A DNA stretch of 64,000 bases from Paenibacillus sp. FJAT-29882 (GCF_001510645.1 NZ_LMVB01000001.1:1870981-1934980), one strand, 5' to 3'; shown: positions 51,696 through 61,431, numbered from the stretch's first letter. Program-made: numbers and translations. Notes: generated from the sequence alone by a model not told the origin.

Positions 51696-52649
51696 TTAGT
51701 AGTTCACCCATTTTTTCTGCCCTACCCACTGCAATAAAGTGATGATAAGAACAAATACGAATAGGACAACAGCAATTGCGGAAGCATAACCAATTTTCAA
51801 ATCTACGAATGCGCTTTCATACAAATGCCATACAAGCATGGTTGTTGAATTAATAGGACCACCCTTGGTTAATACAGCAATTAAGTCAAACACTTTAAAT
51901 GTACCAATAATTCCTGTAATCAAAAGGAAAAACGTTGTTGGAGATAAAGCAGGAAGCATGATGTTCTTAAATTTATCCCAGGCCGTCGCCCCATCCATAT
52001 CAGCTGCTTCATAAAGTTCTTTAGGAATCGACTGTAAACCAGCTAAAAAGAGGATCATATTAAACCCAATGGCTGCCCAAATTTGAATCAACATCACCGA
52101 AATTAGTGCGAAACTGGGATCTGCTATCCATGTAGGTGGGTTTTCGATACCAATTGAGAATAAAAATTGATTAATCGGTCCATCTGTTGGATTAAATAAC
52201 ACTTGCCAAACAACGGCTATGGCAACAATACTCGAAATATACGGCATAAAAAAAGCTACTTTGAAATAACTCTTCATATACACATGCTTATCAATGACAA
52301 TTGCTATAAACAAAGAGAAAATCATCGTTAAAGGAACCGTTAATAAGAAAAGTAAATTATTGGCTACTGATTTAAGAAACCCTTCATTTTCAAACAATGC
52401 TTTGAAATTATCGAAGCCTACCCACTTTATTTGCGCAATCCCCATAATAAAGTTCCAATCTGCAAAGCTTAGTATAAAAGTTGCAATAATTGGCAGAAGC
52501 GTTAAAATTCCAACCCCTATTAACATCGGAGATACAAACAATAGACCTGTTAGATTTTCTTTTTTTTCAATTCCACTTTTCTTTTTGATTTTTACAGATT
52601 TAGCATTTTCTACAACATTTCCAATCACACTTTTCGCTTCAACACTCAT
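51696..52649 (-). CDS. carbohydrate ABC permease, UgpA/MalF type
   Basis: A 317-residue permease. A charged N-terminus (KSVKIKKKSGIEKKENLTGL) is followed by six membrane segments and the EAA loop ELYEAADMDGATAWDKFKNI. Close match to LplB/UgpA-like components of Gram-positive sugar importers. GGGAGGGAAGGTAAT precedes ATG 52649. Confidence 0.93.
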   Translation of the reverse strand: MSVEAKSVIGNVVENAKSVKIKKKSGIEKKENLTGLLFVSPMLIGVGILTLLPIIATFILSFADWNFIMGIAQIKWVGFDNFKALFENEGFLKSVANNLLFLLTVPLTMIFSLFIAIVIDKHVYMKSYFKVAFFMPYISSIVAIAVVWQVLFNPTDGPINQFLFSIGIENPPTWIADPSFALISVMLIQIWAAIGFNMILFLAGLQSIPKELYEAADMDGATAWDKFKNIMLPALSPTTFFLLITGIIGTFKVFDLIAVLTKGGPINSTTMLVWHLYESAFVDLKIGYASAIAVVLFVFVLIITLLQWVGQKKWVNY

Positions 52650-52686
52650 ATTACCTTCCCTCCCGAGAGTATCATTTGCTAAAACT

Positions 52687-53352
52687 TTAGTTATGGATGG
52701 CCAATTGAGATTTTCCTTGCTTTTGTATTTTTTTTGTTCGGTCTCCTATTTTCCTAATTAGATGCATGGAGAAAAACATGAGCACGCACCCTAAACCGCT
52801 TGCAAAAAAGAGAAAGCCTGCCATTGGTAGTAAGAAGCTTATCAACATTAAAGAGGCAACCGATAACATCATGATAAAAGTATAATGAGGGTAGGTGATT
52901 CCTATTAGAAAAGCTAATTTAATAGTAGTAAACACCTTTCCATCTACTTGAAGATATACCGGAACCACGTACAACAATGTAATCCCGAATACGAAACCAC
53001 TTCCTAGCAGAACTCCTTTTGTAATCATCCCCAAGGTACCTGAGAGTTGGTTTGTAAATAGCCAGTCCGTGTAAAAAACGATAGAAATGAAAAATAATAT
53101 GATACCCAATCGATTTGCTTTTAAAAATTCCTTTCTATATATGTTCAAAAAAACATTGAAAACCCTTACATTTTTTCCTTCATGAATCCATTCCTTGAGT
53201 ACTGAAAACAAAGCAACTGTAGCAGGGAATATACCAGCGATTACTAGTCCAGCGATCGTGAAAACAATCCACAGTAGATTAAGATAAAGTAATCTAATTA
53301 TCCAATCACATACAACATATACATTGTTCATAAATCTAGAAGATCCTATCAT
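52687..53352 (-). CDS. YesL-like DUF624 membrane protein
   Basis: A 221-residue protein with about five membrane segments and the DUF624 pattern (WIIRLLYLNLLWIVFTIAGL, GIFPATVALFSVLKEWIHEG). YesL-type proteins nearly always accompany YesM/YesN-regulated sugar importers; their role is unknown, possibly assembly of the permease. AAGGGGGTGTAA precedes ATG 53352. It is the first gene of the importer operon. Confidence 0.88.
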   Translation of the reverse strand: MIGSSRFMNNVYVVCDWIIRLLYLNLLWIVFTIAGLVIAGIFPATVALFSVLKEWIHEGKNVRVFNVFLNIYRKEFLKANRLGIILFFISIVFYTDWLFTNQLSGTLGMITKGVLLGSGFVFGITLLYVVPVYLQVDGKVFTTIKLAFLIGITYPHYTFIMMLSVASLMLISFLLPMAGFLFFASGLGCVLMFFSMHLIRKIGDRTKKIQKQGKSQLAIHN

Positions 53353-53510
53353 TTACACCCCCTTATGTTTATTGGCTACACTAATTATTGTATGAGAATT
53401 ATTAATAGAATCATATAGATTTTTTTTACCTAATTGAAATTATTTTGACATTTCTTAATTTTTATATCGACGGATTGTAAGTAAGTCGTTAGTAAAGGTA
53501 ATTCTAAAAA

Positions 53511-53561
53511 AGGAATCAGAAGCCGAAAAAGACATTTGTCTAAATTCGGTTCCTGATTCCT
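53511..53561 (-). terminator. terminator of the dehydrogenase/isomerase operon
   Basis: AGGAATCAGAAGCCGAA (53511-53527) pairs with TTCGGTTCCTGATTCCT (53545-53561) with a single bulge. On the minus strand a TTTTTTAGAATT stretch follows. It separates the catabolic genes from yesL. Confidence 0.75.
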
Positions 53562-53604
53562 TGATTTTATACCGTTATTTTATTTCTGTTTTGTTCCCTT
53601 TCAA

Positions 53605-54465
53605 TTAAAACCAATCTGCATAACCAATTTTTCTCAAGTGTTCAGCAGACGTTTGCAGGCAATCGAATGGATCACGGCCATATGTATTATCCTGTTCTAC
53701 TAAGAAATACTGTGCGCCACTTTCTAGTCCAGCTTCAATAATGGCATTCATATCAAGGTTACCCTCACCAAGTTCTGCAAATTCAATCGTATTTGTGAAG
53801 ATATTCATGAATTTAGCCATATCATTAAAGTCCACTTCACTTAAATCCATTTGTCCAATTCGATAATCTTTCAAGTGTAATAGCGAAATACGACCTGCGT
53901 ATTGTTTAATAAACTCGACAGGATTTACGCCAGCTCTTTGAATCCAGTGAACATCTAACTCAAAACCAAGCTTAGTCGTGTTATTTTTTATCAAATCTAA
54001 TAGATATTCGCCATCGTATTTTTGGAATTCGAGATGATGAGTATGATAGTATAATTCAATACCATGTTCAGCTAATCTCTCTGCCATGATTTCAGCTTTA
54101 TTAATAAAATCCATGATTTTATCTTTATCGCCCATTACAGTTAACGGCAACATACCGATACGTAAGAAATTACAATCTAATGTTTTGCAATCATTCACAA
54201 TTTTTTCGAAATCATCTGTCAATGTTTCACCTGGAGCGCCTGGTAACATTGGTTCTAAGGCAGCAGACATCGCAGCGATTTTGATATCAAAGTCTGCACT
54301 AGCTCTCTTTAACTCAGATACATTTTCTGCAGTCATTGGAATTTGTGATACTTCGACAGCGTGATATCCAAGTTCATTTATTTTTCTCATTGTTTCATAA
54401 GCACCTAGTTCTTCGACTTTGCCTTTAAGCATCATCATTTGAACGCCAATTTTACCTTTTGTCAT
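53605..54465 (-). CDS. sugar phosphate isomerase/epimerase (IolE-like TIM barrel)
   Basis: A 286-residue AP-endonuclease-2/xylose-isomerase-like barrel. Metal-site motifs are GIELYYHTHHLEFQKYDGEY, LGFELDVHWIQRAGVNPVEF, RISLLHLKDY and the Glu in YFLVEQDNTYGRDPF. This arrangement occurs in enzymes acting on inosose or keto-sugars. GGAGGTTTGACAGA precedes ATG 54465. Only four bases separate it from the upstream dehydrogenase gene, so they are coupled. The exact substrate is unknown. Confidence 0.88.
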   Translation of the reverse strand: MTKGKIGVQMMMLKGKVEELGAYETMRKINELGYHAVEVSQIPMTAENVSELKRASADFDIKIAAMSAALEPMLPGAPGETLTDDFEKIVNDCKTLDCNFLRIGMLPLTVMGDKDKIMDFINKAEIMAERLAEHGIELYYHTHHLEFQKYDGEYLLDLIKNNTTKLGFELDVHWIQRAGVNPVEFIKQYAGRISLLHLKDYRIGQMDLSEVDFNDMAKFMNIFTNTIEFAELGEGNLDMNAIIEAGLESGAQYFLVEQDNTYGRDPFDCLQTSAEHLRKIGYADWF

Positions 54466-54469
54466 TCTG

Positions 54470-55474
54470 TCAAACCTCCAATTTAATTTCTTTTTTTAAC
54501 TCTGATGATTTGCGAATCGCGTCAATCATTTGAATGGATGTTAGTGCATCTTTAGCATGAACATAATCCTGCATGTTGTTTTCTATAGAGGAATGGAATT
54601 TATGAATTAATTTTGTATGGCTTGCGCCGTAATAGAATTTTGTTCCAGGCAATTTTTCGTCCTCTATTATCTCTTCTTTTCTACCATTTTCATTTAATCT
54701 TGTTAAAATGCTATCTTTGATTGTGAATTTTTCCTTTTCAAAGACGACTTGAAGTTCAACACTGGAATTCCCCGAATTAGCAACAGTTGCAAAAAATAGA
54801 CCGGAAGCACCGTTTTTGAACTTGATGTTGGCAGTAGCTGTGTCTTCCACTTCAATGCCATAATCCAATAAATTGTCAATAGATCCCCTGATGGATGCAA
54901 TTTCACCGCCGATCAGTTGCATTAAATCTAAAGTATGAAGTGCCTGGTTAATCATGACTCCTCCACCGGCATACTCCATTTTGCCCCGCCACGGTTTCGC
55001 ATCATAATAATCTTTCGGTCTAAACCAGGAAACTATTCCCTTAATACCGATTATTTTGCCATATTGTCCGCTAATAACAAGTTCTTGAAGTTTTTCAAAA
55101 GACTCATTCAATCGATTCTGAAGACAGACACCAATTTTAACTTCCTTGTTGTCCTGCTCAAGTTTTACTAGCTCATATCCCTCTTCTGTGTTCAATGATA
55201 AAGGTTTTTCTTGAAATACATGAACTCCCTTTTCAACACATGCTTTTGTTACAGGGAAATGAAGATGATGTGGCAAGCAATTATGCACACAATCCAGCGA
55301 TTCTTTATCAAGTAATTCGTGATAATCTGTATAAAAATTCACACCAGGTACAGTATCATTTAATGTTTGATCAGTATCACATACCGCTACTAGTTCAACA
55401 TTTGGATTAGATATAATAGCTGGGATATGGATTTTGGATATATCTCCAAGTCCAATAACTGCTACTTTAAGCAT
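54470..55474 (-). CDS. Gfo/Idh/MocA-family dehydrogenase A
   Basis: A 334-residue oxidoreductase. The N-terminal Rossmann motif is VAVIGLGDISKIHIPAII. The conserved EKP is in GVHVFQEKPLSLNTEEGYEL. The catalytic region is GGGVMINQALHTLDLMQLIG with the usual His. It oxidises a hydroxyl of a sugar or glycoside using NAD(P). AAAAGGAGTTGGGCGT precedes ATG 55474. It differs clearly from the second family member next door, so they probably do different steps. Confidence 0.9.
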   Translation of the reverse strand: MLKVAVIGLGDISKIHIPAIISNPNVELVAVCDTDQTLNDTVPGVNFYTDYHELLDKESLDCVHNCLPHHLHFPVTKACVEKGVHVFQEKPLSLNTEEGYELVKLEQDNKEVKIGVCLQNRLNESFEKLQELVISGQYGKIIGIKGIVSWFRPKDYYDAKPWRGKMEYAGGGVMINQALHTLDLMQLIGGEIASIRGSIDNLLDYGIEVEDTATANIKFKNGASGLFFATVANSGNSSVELQVVFEKEKFTIKDSILTRLNENGRKEEIIEDEKLPGTKFYYGASHTKLIHKFHSSIENNMQDYVHAKDALTSIQMIDAIRKSSELKKEIKLEV

Positions 55475-55538
55475 ACGCCCAACTCCTTTTTAAACGAACT
55501 CATGACCAATCTAGCCATGAGTTCATTGAATATTATAT

Positions 55539-56699
55539 TTATTGTTTAACAGGACTCTTTTTTTCTTCTTCAATCTTTTTGTTTAATTCAGCAAAGTATA
55601 AGTCTTCATCAACTGGAAGCTCAACTTCTTTACCTAACCAGCTTGATAGATGGATCGCATTAGCAAACGCAACACCATGTATACCATCGCTACCAGGTGC
55701 AATTAGTGGTGTACCTTCTACAATATTTGCAGCGAAGTTTTCCAAAACAGAGATATGTTGTCCACCCCATACACTTTCAAATTCAAGCACTTCTTCAGTG
55801 TAAATATCGGATAGACCTTTACCAGTGAAAATGGACATTACATCTGCCCAGCTCATAGTAGCACTCATTTCAGATTCAGGTGTGTTAAGTCTTTTAATTG
55901 TAATTTTCTTACTATCATCCACAACAATTTTTCCTTTATCACCCAAAATTTCAAAACGGTCAGTACCCAAAATATCATGTGTGCACGTAATAAATACTCC
56001 GGTTGCTCCATTCCCATAGTCAAGCAATGTTGTTACTTCATCCTCAACAGCGATATCTCTTTGATAGCCGTATTTTACGTTAGAATAAACTTTTTTAGGC
56101 ATACCACAAATCCATTGAAGCAAGTCAAGTTGGTGTGGTGCTTGGTTTACTAATACACCACCGCCTTCTCCTTCCCATGTTGCTCTCCAGGCACTTTGGT
56201 CATAATAACCCTGTGGTCTCCACCATGTTGTAATCATCCAGTTTGTACGACGGATTTTTCCAATTTCACCATTATCAATAATCTCTTTTACTTTCTGATA
56301 AAGTGGATTTGTTCTTTGGTTGAAGAAAATACCGAAAGTCAACTCTGGTTTTGATGCTGCAAATTCATTTAATTCTTTTACTTGTTTCGTATAAACACCT
56401 GCTGGTTTTTCTACCAATGCATGGATATCTCTTTGTAATGCTGCGATTCCGATTTCTGGGTGTAAGTAATGTGGAACAGTTGTAACGACTGCGTCAACAT
56501 CACCGCTCTCAAGCATGTCAATATAGTTATCATAGAATGGTACGTCTGGATACTTTTCTGCACACATTGCCTTTTTAGCTGGGTCAATATCACAAATAGC
56601 TCCAATTACCATGTTTTTCACTTTTCCTTCTGAAATAAATCCAGCATACGTTCCACCTTGCGCACCAATTCCGATAATTCCTAATCTAACCGTTTTCAT
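55539..56699 (-). CDS. Gfo/Idh/MocA-family dehydrogenase B
   Basis: A 386-residue oxidoreductase: LGIIGIGAQGGTYAGFISEG for nucleotide binding, HALVEKPAGVYTKQVKEL with the conserved EKP, and GEGGGVLVNQAPHQLDLLQW containing the catalytic His. It has a C-terminal extension rich in Glu/Lys. GCGAGGAGAAATCATT precedes ATG 56699, which overlaps the stop of the preceding isomerase by four bases. Confidence 0.92.
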   Translation of the reverse strand: MKTVRLGIIGIGAQGGTYAGFISEGKVKNMVIGAICDIDPAKKAMCAEKYPDVPFYDNYIDMLESGDVDAVVTTVPHYLHPEIGIAALQRDIHALVEKPAGVYTKQVKELNEFAASKPELTFGIFFNQRTNPLYQKVKEIIDNGEIGKIRRTNWMITTWWRPQGYYDQSAWRATWEGEGGGVLVNQAPHQLDLLQWICGMPKKVYSNVKYGYQRDIAVEDEVTTLLDYGNGATGVFITCTHDILGTDRFEILGDKGKIVVDDSKKITIKRLNTPESEMSATMSWADVMSIFTGKGLSDIYTEEVLEFESVWGGQHISVLENFAANIVEGTPLIAPGSDGIHGVAFANAIHLSSWLGKEVELPVDEDLYFAELNKKIEEEKKSPVKQ

Positions 56700-57595
56700 A
56701 ATGATTTCTCCTCGCTCTTTATATTTTTAAGAATTTCTAGTAATGAATCATATTGAAGTTTGTAGCCACCTGCACCATCAAGTCCTTTGTTATCCTTAAT
56801 CACATCTGTAGCTTCCTCAAGCTCTAGATCCTTTAATGAATCAAAGAGAACGAGATGAGGCTCAAGTGTTAAAAAGCCTTTGTAACCACTTTGGATAAAC
56901 TGTGCAAGTAGCTCAGGAATTTTCCCTTCGCCAGTACCACACACAACGTTTTCGCTATCTGTTGTTATAGCATCCTTAATGTGAATATAAACAATCTCAT
57001 CTTTTAGCAAATCGTAGCAAGCCTGCGTGTCTTCACCACATTGTACAAAGTTAGCAAAGTCGAAAATCCCTTTAAAATATGGAGAATCAACCGCTTTCAA
57101 TATCTCGTGACAACGTCTTCCAATGTCACCGTAGATATCTTTTTCGTTTTCATGTACTAAAATAACATTATATTTTTCTGCAATAGCAGCAAACTCTGTT
57201 AATTTCGCGATTACTTCACTACTATATTGATCGGCATTTTCACCTTTTGGGATATAAAAGCTGAATATGCGGATATATTTACAATCTAATAAGTTACTAA
57301 TTTGGCAAAGCTCGTCCAACATCACCTTTTGTTTAGCAAAACCATCTTCATCATTGATAAATACCTTGCCAATGGGTGATCCTATTGAAGAAACACGGAT
57401 GTCTGCTTTTTGAAGACGTGGTAGTACAGTTTCTTTTATCTCCTCTACCTTGAAATCTCCAATATTTTTACCATCAATCCCACGTAATGATATATAATGC
57501 ATGCCTAGATTTGCGACAACTTCAAGCTGAGTATCAAAATCAGACGAAATTTCATCTGAAAAGCCCGAAATCATTAAGTCTTTCACCATGTTCAT
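56696..57595 (-). CDS. second IolE-like sugar phosphate isomerase/epimerase
   Basis: A 299-residue TIM barrel: MISGFSDEISSDFDTQLEVV, VILVHENEKDIYGDIGRRCH, FKGIFDFANFVQCGEDTQAC, YIHIKDAITTDSENVVCGTG and GFLTLEPHLVLFDSLKDL. It carries the Glu, Asp, His and Glu metal ligands of the superfamily. GGAGGACACGTATAA precedes ATG 57595. It is the first gene of a four-gene catabolic operon alternating isomerase-dehydrogenase-dehydrogenase-isomerase. Confidence 0.88.
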   Translation of the reverse strand: MNMVKDLMISGFSDEISSDFDTQLEVVANLGMHYISLRGIDGKNIGDFKVEEIKETVLPRLQKADIRVSSIGSPIGKVFINDEDGFAKQKVMLDELCQISNLLDCKYIRIFSFYIPKGENADQYSSEVIAKLTEFAAIAEKYNVILVHENEKDIYGDIGRRCHEILKAVDSPYFKGIFDFANFVQCGEDTQACYDLLKDEIVYIHIKDAITTDSENVVCGTGEGKIPELLAQFIQSGYKGFLTLEPHLVLFDSLKDLELEEATDVIKDNKGLDGAGGYKLQYDSLLEILKNIKSEEKSL

Positions 57596-57643
57596 TTATA
57601 CGTGTCCTCCTTCATGCTGAAATGCTACCACTCTTTTTTAAAA

Positions 57644-58528
57644 TTAATTTTGGGAATGGTTTGCTTGAATTTGCTTATTTTTACGATATTGTGATGGCGT
57701 AATGCCCACTTTATCTTTAAAAAACCGACTAAAATGTGATACACTCTCAAAACCTGAAGCACGAGACACCTCTGTCAGAGTTTGGTTTGGTTCCATTTCC
57801 AACAAATACTTCACTTGATTTAGACGACATCCCATCACATATTCCATCACCGTAAAACCTGTGACTTCCTTAAAAACATGTGAAGCATAATACTTACTTA
57901 AATTCAACTCCGACGCCATTCTATCTAAACTAATTTTTTCGGTATAATGAGCATCAATCCATGACGCAATGGCCTCGGCATGATGTTCCTTTTCCGTTTT
58001 TTTGCTTGTCACCTGAGCTAAATCTTTTTGGCTCATTTTATAAATTTTTAACAATAATTGAACTAACTCAATCTTGACTTCCGCTTCAACTATCTCGCTT
58101 TTTTGACCTGTTTGTTGTCTCAGTTTATCACTGTGCGAAAGTAAGCTTACTATCCGTTCGATCTTGCCATCAACAAATTTCCCCGATTCATCATACCCAG
58201 TACGAAGCAAGAAATTGTTCAGTTTTTGAAACGGATCCAATAAATTTGGCAGCCCAAGAACAGATAATAACTCCTGCAACCAAGTCGGAGAAAAATGAAT
58301 AACACTCCTCGTATACGTACTTACTAAACGAGGGTTCGGTTTATGCAAAGTTAAACCATCCAAGAGAATAATGTCACCCGGCTGCAATTCATAAATCCGA
58401 TTGTTAATTAAATACTTACATTCCCCTGCATGAAAAAAATATATTTCATATTCGTGGTGAGAATGAAAAGTAAATGAAGGAGTTAGCATTCCTTGCATTC
58501 TATAGTGAGCGTATATCCATTCATCCAT
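57644..58528 (-). CDS. AraC-family transcriptional regulator
   Basis: 294 residues. An N-terminal cupin sugar-binding domain (FTFHSHHEYEIYFFHAGECK, LQPGDIILLDGLTLHKPNPR) is followed by the C-terminal double helix-turn-helix (KISLDRMASELNLSKYYASH; QTLTEVSRASGFESVSHFSR with FFKDKVGITPSQYRKN). It probably activates the catabolic operon starting 49 bases downstream on the same strand. AAAGGTGTGAGAAAG supports ATG 58528 over GTG 58537. Confidence 0.92.
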   Translation of the reverse strand: MDEWIYAHYRMQGMLTPSFTFHSHHEYEIYFFHAGECKYLINNRIYELQPGDIILLDGLTLHKPNPRLVSTYTRSVIHFSPTWLQELLSVLGLPNLLDPFQKLNNFLLRTGYDESGKFVDGKIERIVSLLSHSDKLRQQTGQKSEIVEAEVKIELVQLLLKIYKMSQKDLAQVTSKKTEKEHHAEAIASWIDAHYTEKISLDRMASELNLSKYYASHVFKEVTGFTVMEYVMGCRLNQVKYLLEMEPNQTLTEVSRASGFESVSHFSRFFKDKVGITPSQYRKNKQIQANHSQN

Positions 58529-58543
58529 CTTTCTCACACCTTT

Positions 58544-58559
58544 ACGAAAACGCTATCAA
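58544..58559 (-). promoter_or_regulatory. possible cre site (CcpA)
   Basis: Minus strand TTGATAGCGTTTTCGT fits the catabolite-responsive consensus (TGNNARCGNWWWCA core) except for a G at the last conserved A. It lies 16 bases upstream of the AraC-type start, a usual place for CcpA repression. It is a single imperfect match. Confidence 0.4.
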
Positions 58560-58698
58560 TTAAGTTTGTCTAACTGAAGCTACTTTTATTTTAATGCAAT
58601 CAATAAGAAAAAACATTCTCCAAAACTGCTTAGATTTTATCTTTTTTTGACTGATATTGCTTTTTGAAATGAAACAACAGTAAAATACTAGAAAAAAA

Positions 58699-58742
58699 AC
58701 AGAGACAAATCTTGCATACATTGGGCTAGGTTTGTCTCTGTT
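58699..58742 (-). terminator. orphan terminator
   Basis: ACAGAGACAAA (58699-58709) pairs with TTTGTCTCTGT (58731-58741). A T run follows on the minus strand, so it would end transcripts coming from higher coordinates. No minus-strand gene is recognisable between 58745 and 59221. Confidence 0.6.
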
Positions 58743-59221
58743 AAGATTTCACAATACCTTTTTATGATTTTACAATAAATTTTAATTCTGGTCACTTTAT
58801 TGATAATTTATTCTAACTATTTTGGATGGATAATATTATTTCAAACCTTTAGAAGGAGTATCGTAACCATTAGTACTGATGTTTTCAAGAATCTACTGGT
58901 ATATAGAAAAATTGTTAGAAATAAAAGGAAAATAAAAATTAGACGCATATAATTTACATCTAAAAGTATTTTTCCTTTAACATTCTATATAATTCTTTAT
59001 TTTTTTATGTTATTGCCCCCCTTTCATATTATAATGTCAACCCAAAAAAGTTTCTGAGTAATCTTATAATACGAAAGAGACAAGTAAAATGAAGAAGGGA
59101 TGCCAATAACATTGGCGAAATAATATGTGATACCTTTTTTAAAAGTAGGTATCTCCTCACTACTCCATAAATCAATAAACTAATAAGTTTCTGAGATTGT
59201 AAAATAAAGGGGGAATAACAA
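58743..59221. other. intergenic upstream of the DHA kinase gene
   Basis: AT-rich DNA with no supported gene. A minus-strand open stretch ending at 59029 overlaps the kinase start and lacks a site. The promoter for the kinase gene is expected here. Confidence 0.4.
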
Positions 59222-60979
59222 GTGAAAAAAATTATTAATAAACCTGAAACTCTCGTCATGGAGATGTGCAATGGGATGGTCATGGCTCATCCCGAACTCG
59301 AGTTCTTAAAAAAGTATAAGATAATTAAGAAAAAAGAATTGAACGAAAATAAGGTAACCCTAATTAGCGGTGGTGGTAGTGGCCATGAACCGGCACATGC
59401 CGGGTTTGTCGGAAAAGGAATGCTAGATGCTGCAGTATGCGGAGACGTGTTTGCTTCCCCTTCACAGATACAGGTATATCAGGCGATTAAAGCAACCGCC
59501 AGCAAACAAGGTACTCTACTGATAATTAAGAATTACAGTGGGGATATAATGAACTTTAAAAATGGAGCCTACTTAGCTACCGAGGATGGCATTCAAGTAG
59601 AATATATCAGAGTAGATGATGATATTGCAGTAGAAGACAGTCTCTATACAGTAGGACGTCGTGGCGTTGCAGGCGTTGTATTGGTACATAAAATAGCCGG
59701 AGCAGCAGCAGCAGAAGGTAGGGATCTGATGCAGGTCAAAACCGTAGCGGAAAAAGCAGCGACAAATGTTCGAACCATTGGTCTAGCACTAACCTCCTGT
59801 ACGGTTCCTGCTAATGGATCGCCCACTTTCAAATTAAATGAGGATGAGATGGAATATGGTGTAGGCATTCATGGAGAGCCAGGCATAAAACGGGAAAAAG
59901 TTTCGACCGCAGACGAATTGGCCTTACGCATGACAACTGACCTTCTGAAGGATTTAGGATTAGATGATGATGTTCCTTCAGAAATTGCTATCCTAGTAAA
60001 CGGCTTTGGTGGTACACCATTGCAAGAGCTTTATCTTTTTAACAATGCGGTTTCTCGCGAGTTGAATAAAAGAAATATACGAATTGATCGAACCTTTGTC
60101 GGTAATTACATGACTAGTATTGATATGGCCGGAATTTCCCTGACAGTGATGAAACTAGATGATGAGTTGAAAACATTGCTATCTAGAGAATGTCATACAC
60201 CTGCTTTTAGAGTAGATGGACCAATTGAGAGTGTGGAATACGTTGACATTAGGGATCCCGTAGAGAAGAAGCCTGTTTTTTTCGAGACAGAAACAGCAAT
60301 AGAACACGCTATAATCGAGGATAAGGTAATCACATTAGATAATATCATCTATCTTGTAGATAAAATGAGTGAAGTCATTATCAAGAACAAAGTGCCATTC
60401 TGCGAATTGGATACATATGCAGGCGATGGCGACTTTGGGATGAGCATCTCCAAGGGATTCAAGCAATTAAAACGAGAATGGAGCATGATTTTGGATCAAG
60501 AGCGCTTACATATAGGGAACTTTCTCGATGCGTGCTCTATGATTATTATGGAACATTGTGGAGGTGCTTCTGGTCCAATTTGGGGTGCAGCTTTCCGAGC
60601 TGCTAGTAAGGCTACGGAAGAGAAAATGGAATTAACAGTAAGAGAGTTTGCTGAAATGTTGCATGCTTCAGTCAAGGGAATACAGTTCATTGGCGAGCGA
60701 TCTTTCGGAAGAGGAGCAGAGGTAGGCGATAAAACCCTTGTGGATGCGCTTGTGCCTTGTGCAAATTCTTGGTCAGAAAGTGCAGCTGCTGGTGTGGACT
60801 TTAAGACCGCTTTTGAAAAAGGGGCATTGGCGGCTGTTGAAGGAGCCGAATATACAAAGGAAATCGTAGCTCGAATGGGCCGTGCTGGTACGGTTGGAGA
60901 AAGAAGCCTGGGTTATCCTGATGCTGGCGCCTTTGCTCTAGGTGTTATTTTCACAGAACTTTCACGCAGTTTAAGATAG
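59222..60979 (+). CDS. ATP-dependent dihydroxyacetone kinase (DhaK-DhaL fusion)
   Basis: 585 residues. The DhaK domain (1-330) has LISGGGSGHEPAHAGFVGKG and GVGIHGEPGIKRE, in which H217 binds the substrate covalently. The DhaL domain (about 370-585) has ELDTYAGDGDFGMSISKGFK and HCGGASGPIWGAAFRAA. The DhaL metal loop reads GDGDFG where GDGDHG is common. The fusion indicates ATP rather than PTS phosphate as donor. Dihydroxyacetone or another triose/ketose is the likely substrate. The start is GTG 59222 with AAAGGGGGAATAACAA upstream. It is monocistronic. Confidence 0.92.
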   Translation: MKKIINKPETLVMEMCNGMVMAHPELEFLKKYKIIKKKELNENKVTLISGGGSGHEPAHAGFVGKGMLDAAVCGDVFASPSQIQVYQAIKATASKQGTLLIIKNYSGDIMNFKNGAYLATEDGIQVEYIRVDDDIAVEDSLYTVGRRGVAGVVLVHKIAGAAAAEGRDLMQVKTVAEKAATNVRTIGLALTSCTVPANGSPTFKLNEDEMEYGVGIHGEPGIKREKVSTADELALRMTTDLLKDLGLDDDVPSEIAILVNGFGGTPLQELYLFNNAVSRELNKRNIRIDRTFVGNYMTSIDMAGISLTVMKLDDELKTLLSRECHTPAFRVDGPIESVEYVDIRDPVEKKPVFFETETAIEHAIIEDKVITLDNIIYLVDKMSEVIIKNKVPFCELDTYAGDGDFGMSISKGFKQLKREWSMILDQERLHIGNFLDACSMIIMEHCGGASGPIWGAAFRAASKATEEKMELTVREFAEMLHASVKGIQFIGERSFGRGAEVGDKTLVDALVPCANSWSESAAAGVDFKTAFEKGALAAVEGAEYTKEIVARMGRAGTVGERSLGYPDAGAFALGVIFTELSRSLR

Positions 60980-61048
60980 TACTAGGTATGTTTACTCTCG
61001 CAGATCATTATTGGTCTTCGTGTATTGGTTAGTATTAACATGTTATGT

Positions 61049-61111
61049 AGGACACCTCTTTTGTATGGTAAGCGCGTTTCTCAATAAAACCATGCACTAG
61101 GGTGTCTTTTT
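61049..61111 (+). terminator. terminator of the DHA kinase gene
   Basis: AGGACACC (61049-61056) pairs with GGTGTCT (61101-61107), followed by TTTTA. The loop is long but contains a second small stem. It is 70 bases after the stop codon. Confidence 0.6.
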
Positions 61112-61164
61112 ATCGTTGCTTTAAGCCCTTTTTCCGAGGTGTTGGGACTACATATTAAAGAATT

Positions 61165-61431
61165 TTATATATAGGGTAAGGAAGAATGATGAAAATCTAT
61201 ATCAATCCAATAGCTAAAAAAGAATAAAGCAAGATGGTTATTATATAATTCCCTTTTAAAACATTGTATCTTAATTACCTTTTCTACCCCTAATTCTTTT
61301 TGAACTTCCCATATTGGTTTACCTGGCGTATATGGTTTGATATTATCCAATGCTTTCCGCTTCTTAATCTGATTGACGGTGTACACCAACACATCATCCC
61401 CAATTAATAAAGTAATTCCTTTAAAACACAC
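61165..61431 (-). pseudogene. hisC: 5' fragment of histidinol-phosphate aminotransferase gene
   Basis: Residues encoded at 61371-61267 read QIKKRKALDNIKPYTPGKPI then WEVQKELGVEKVIKI, which is the characteristic N-terminus of HisC. The normal continuation (LASNENPLG) is replaced by unrelated QCFKRELYNN... sequence and a stop. Only about 35 of some 360 residues survive. The upstream residues (MCFKGITLLIGDD) are also atypical. Confidence 0.65.
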
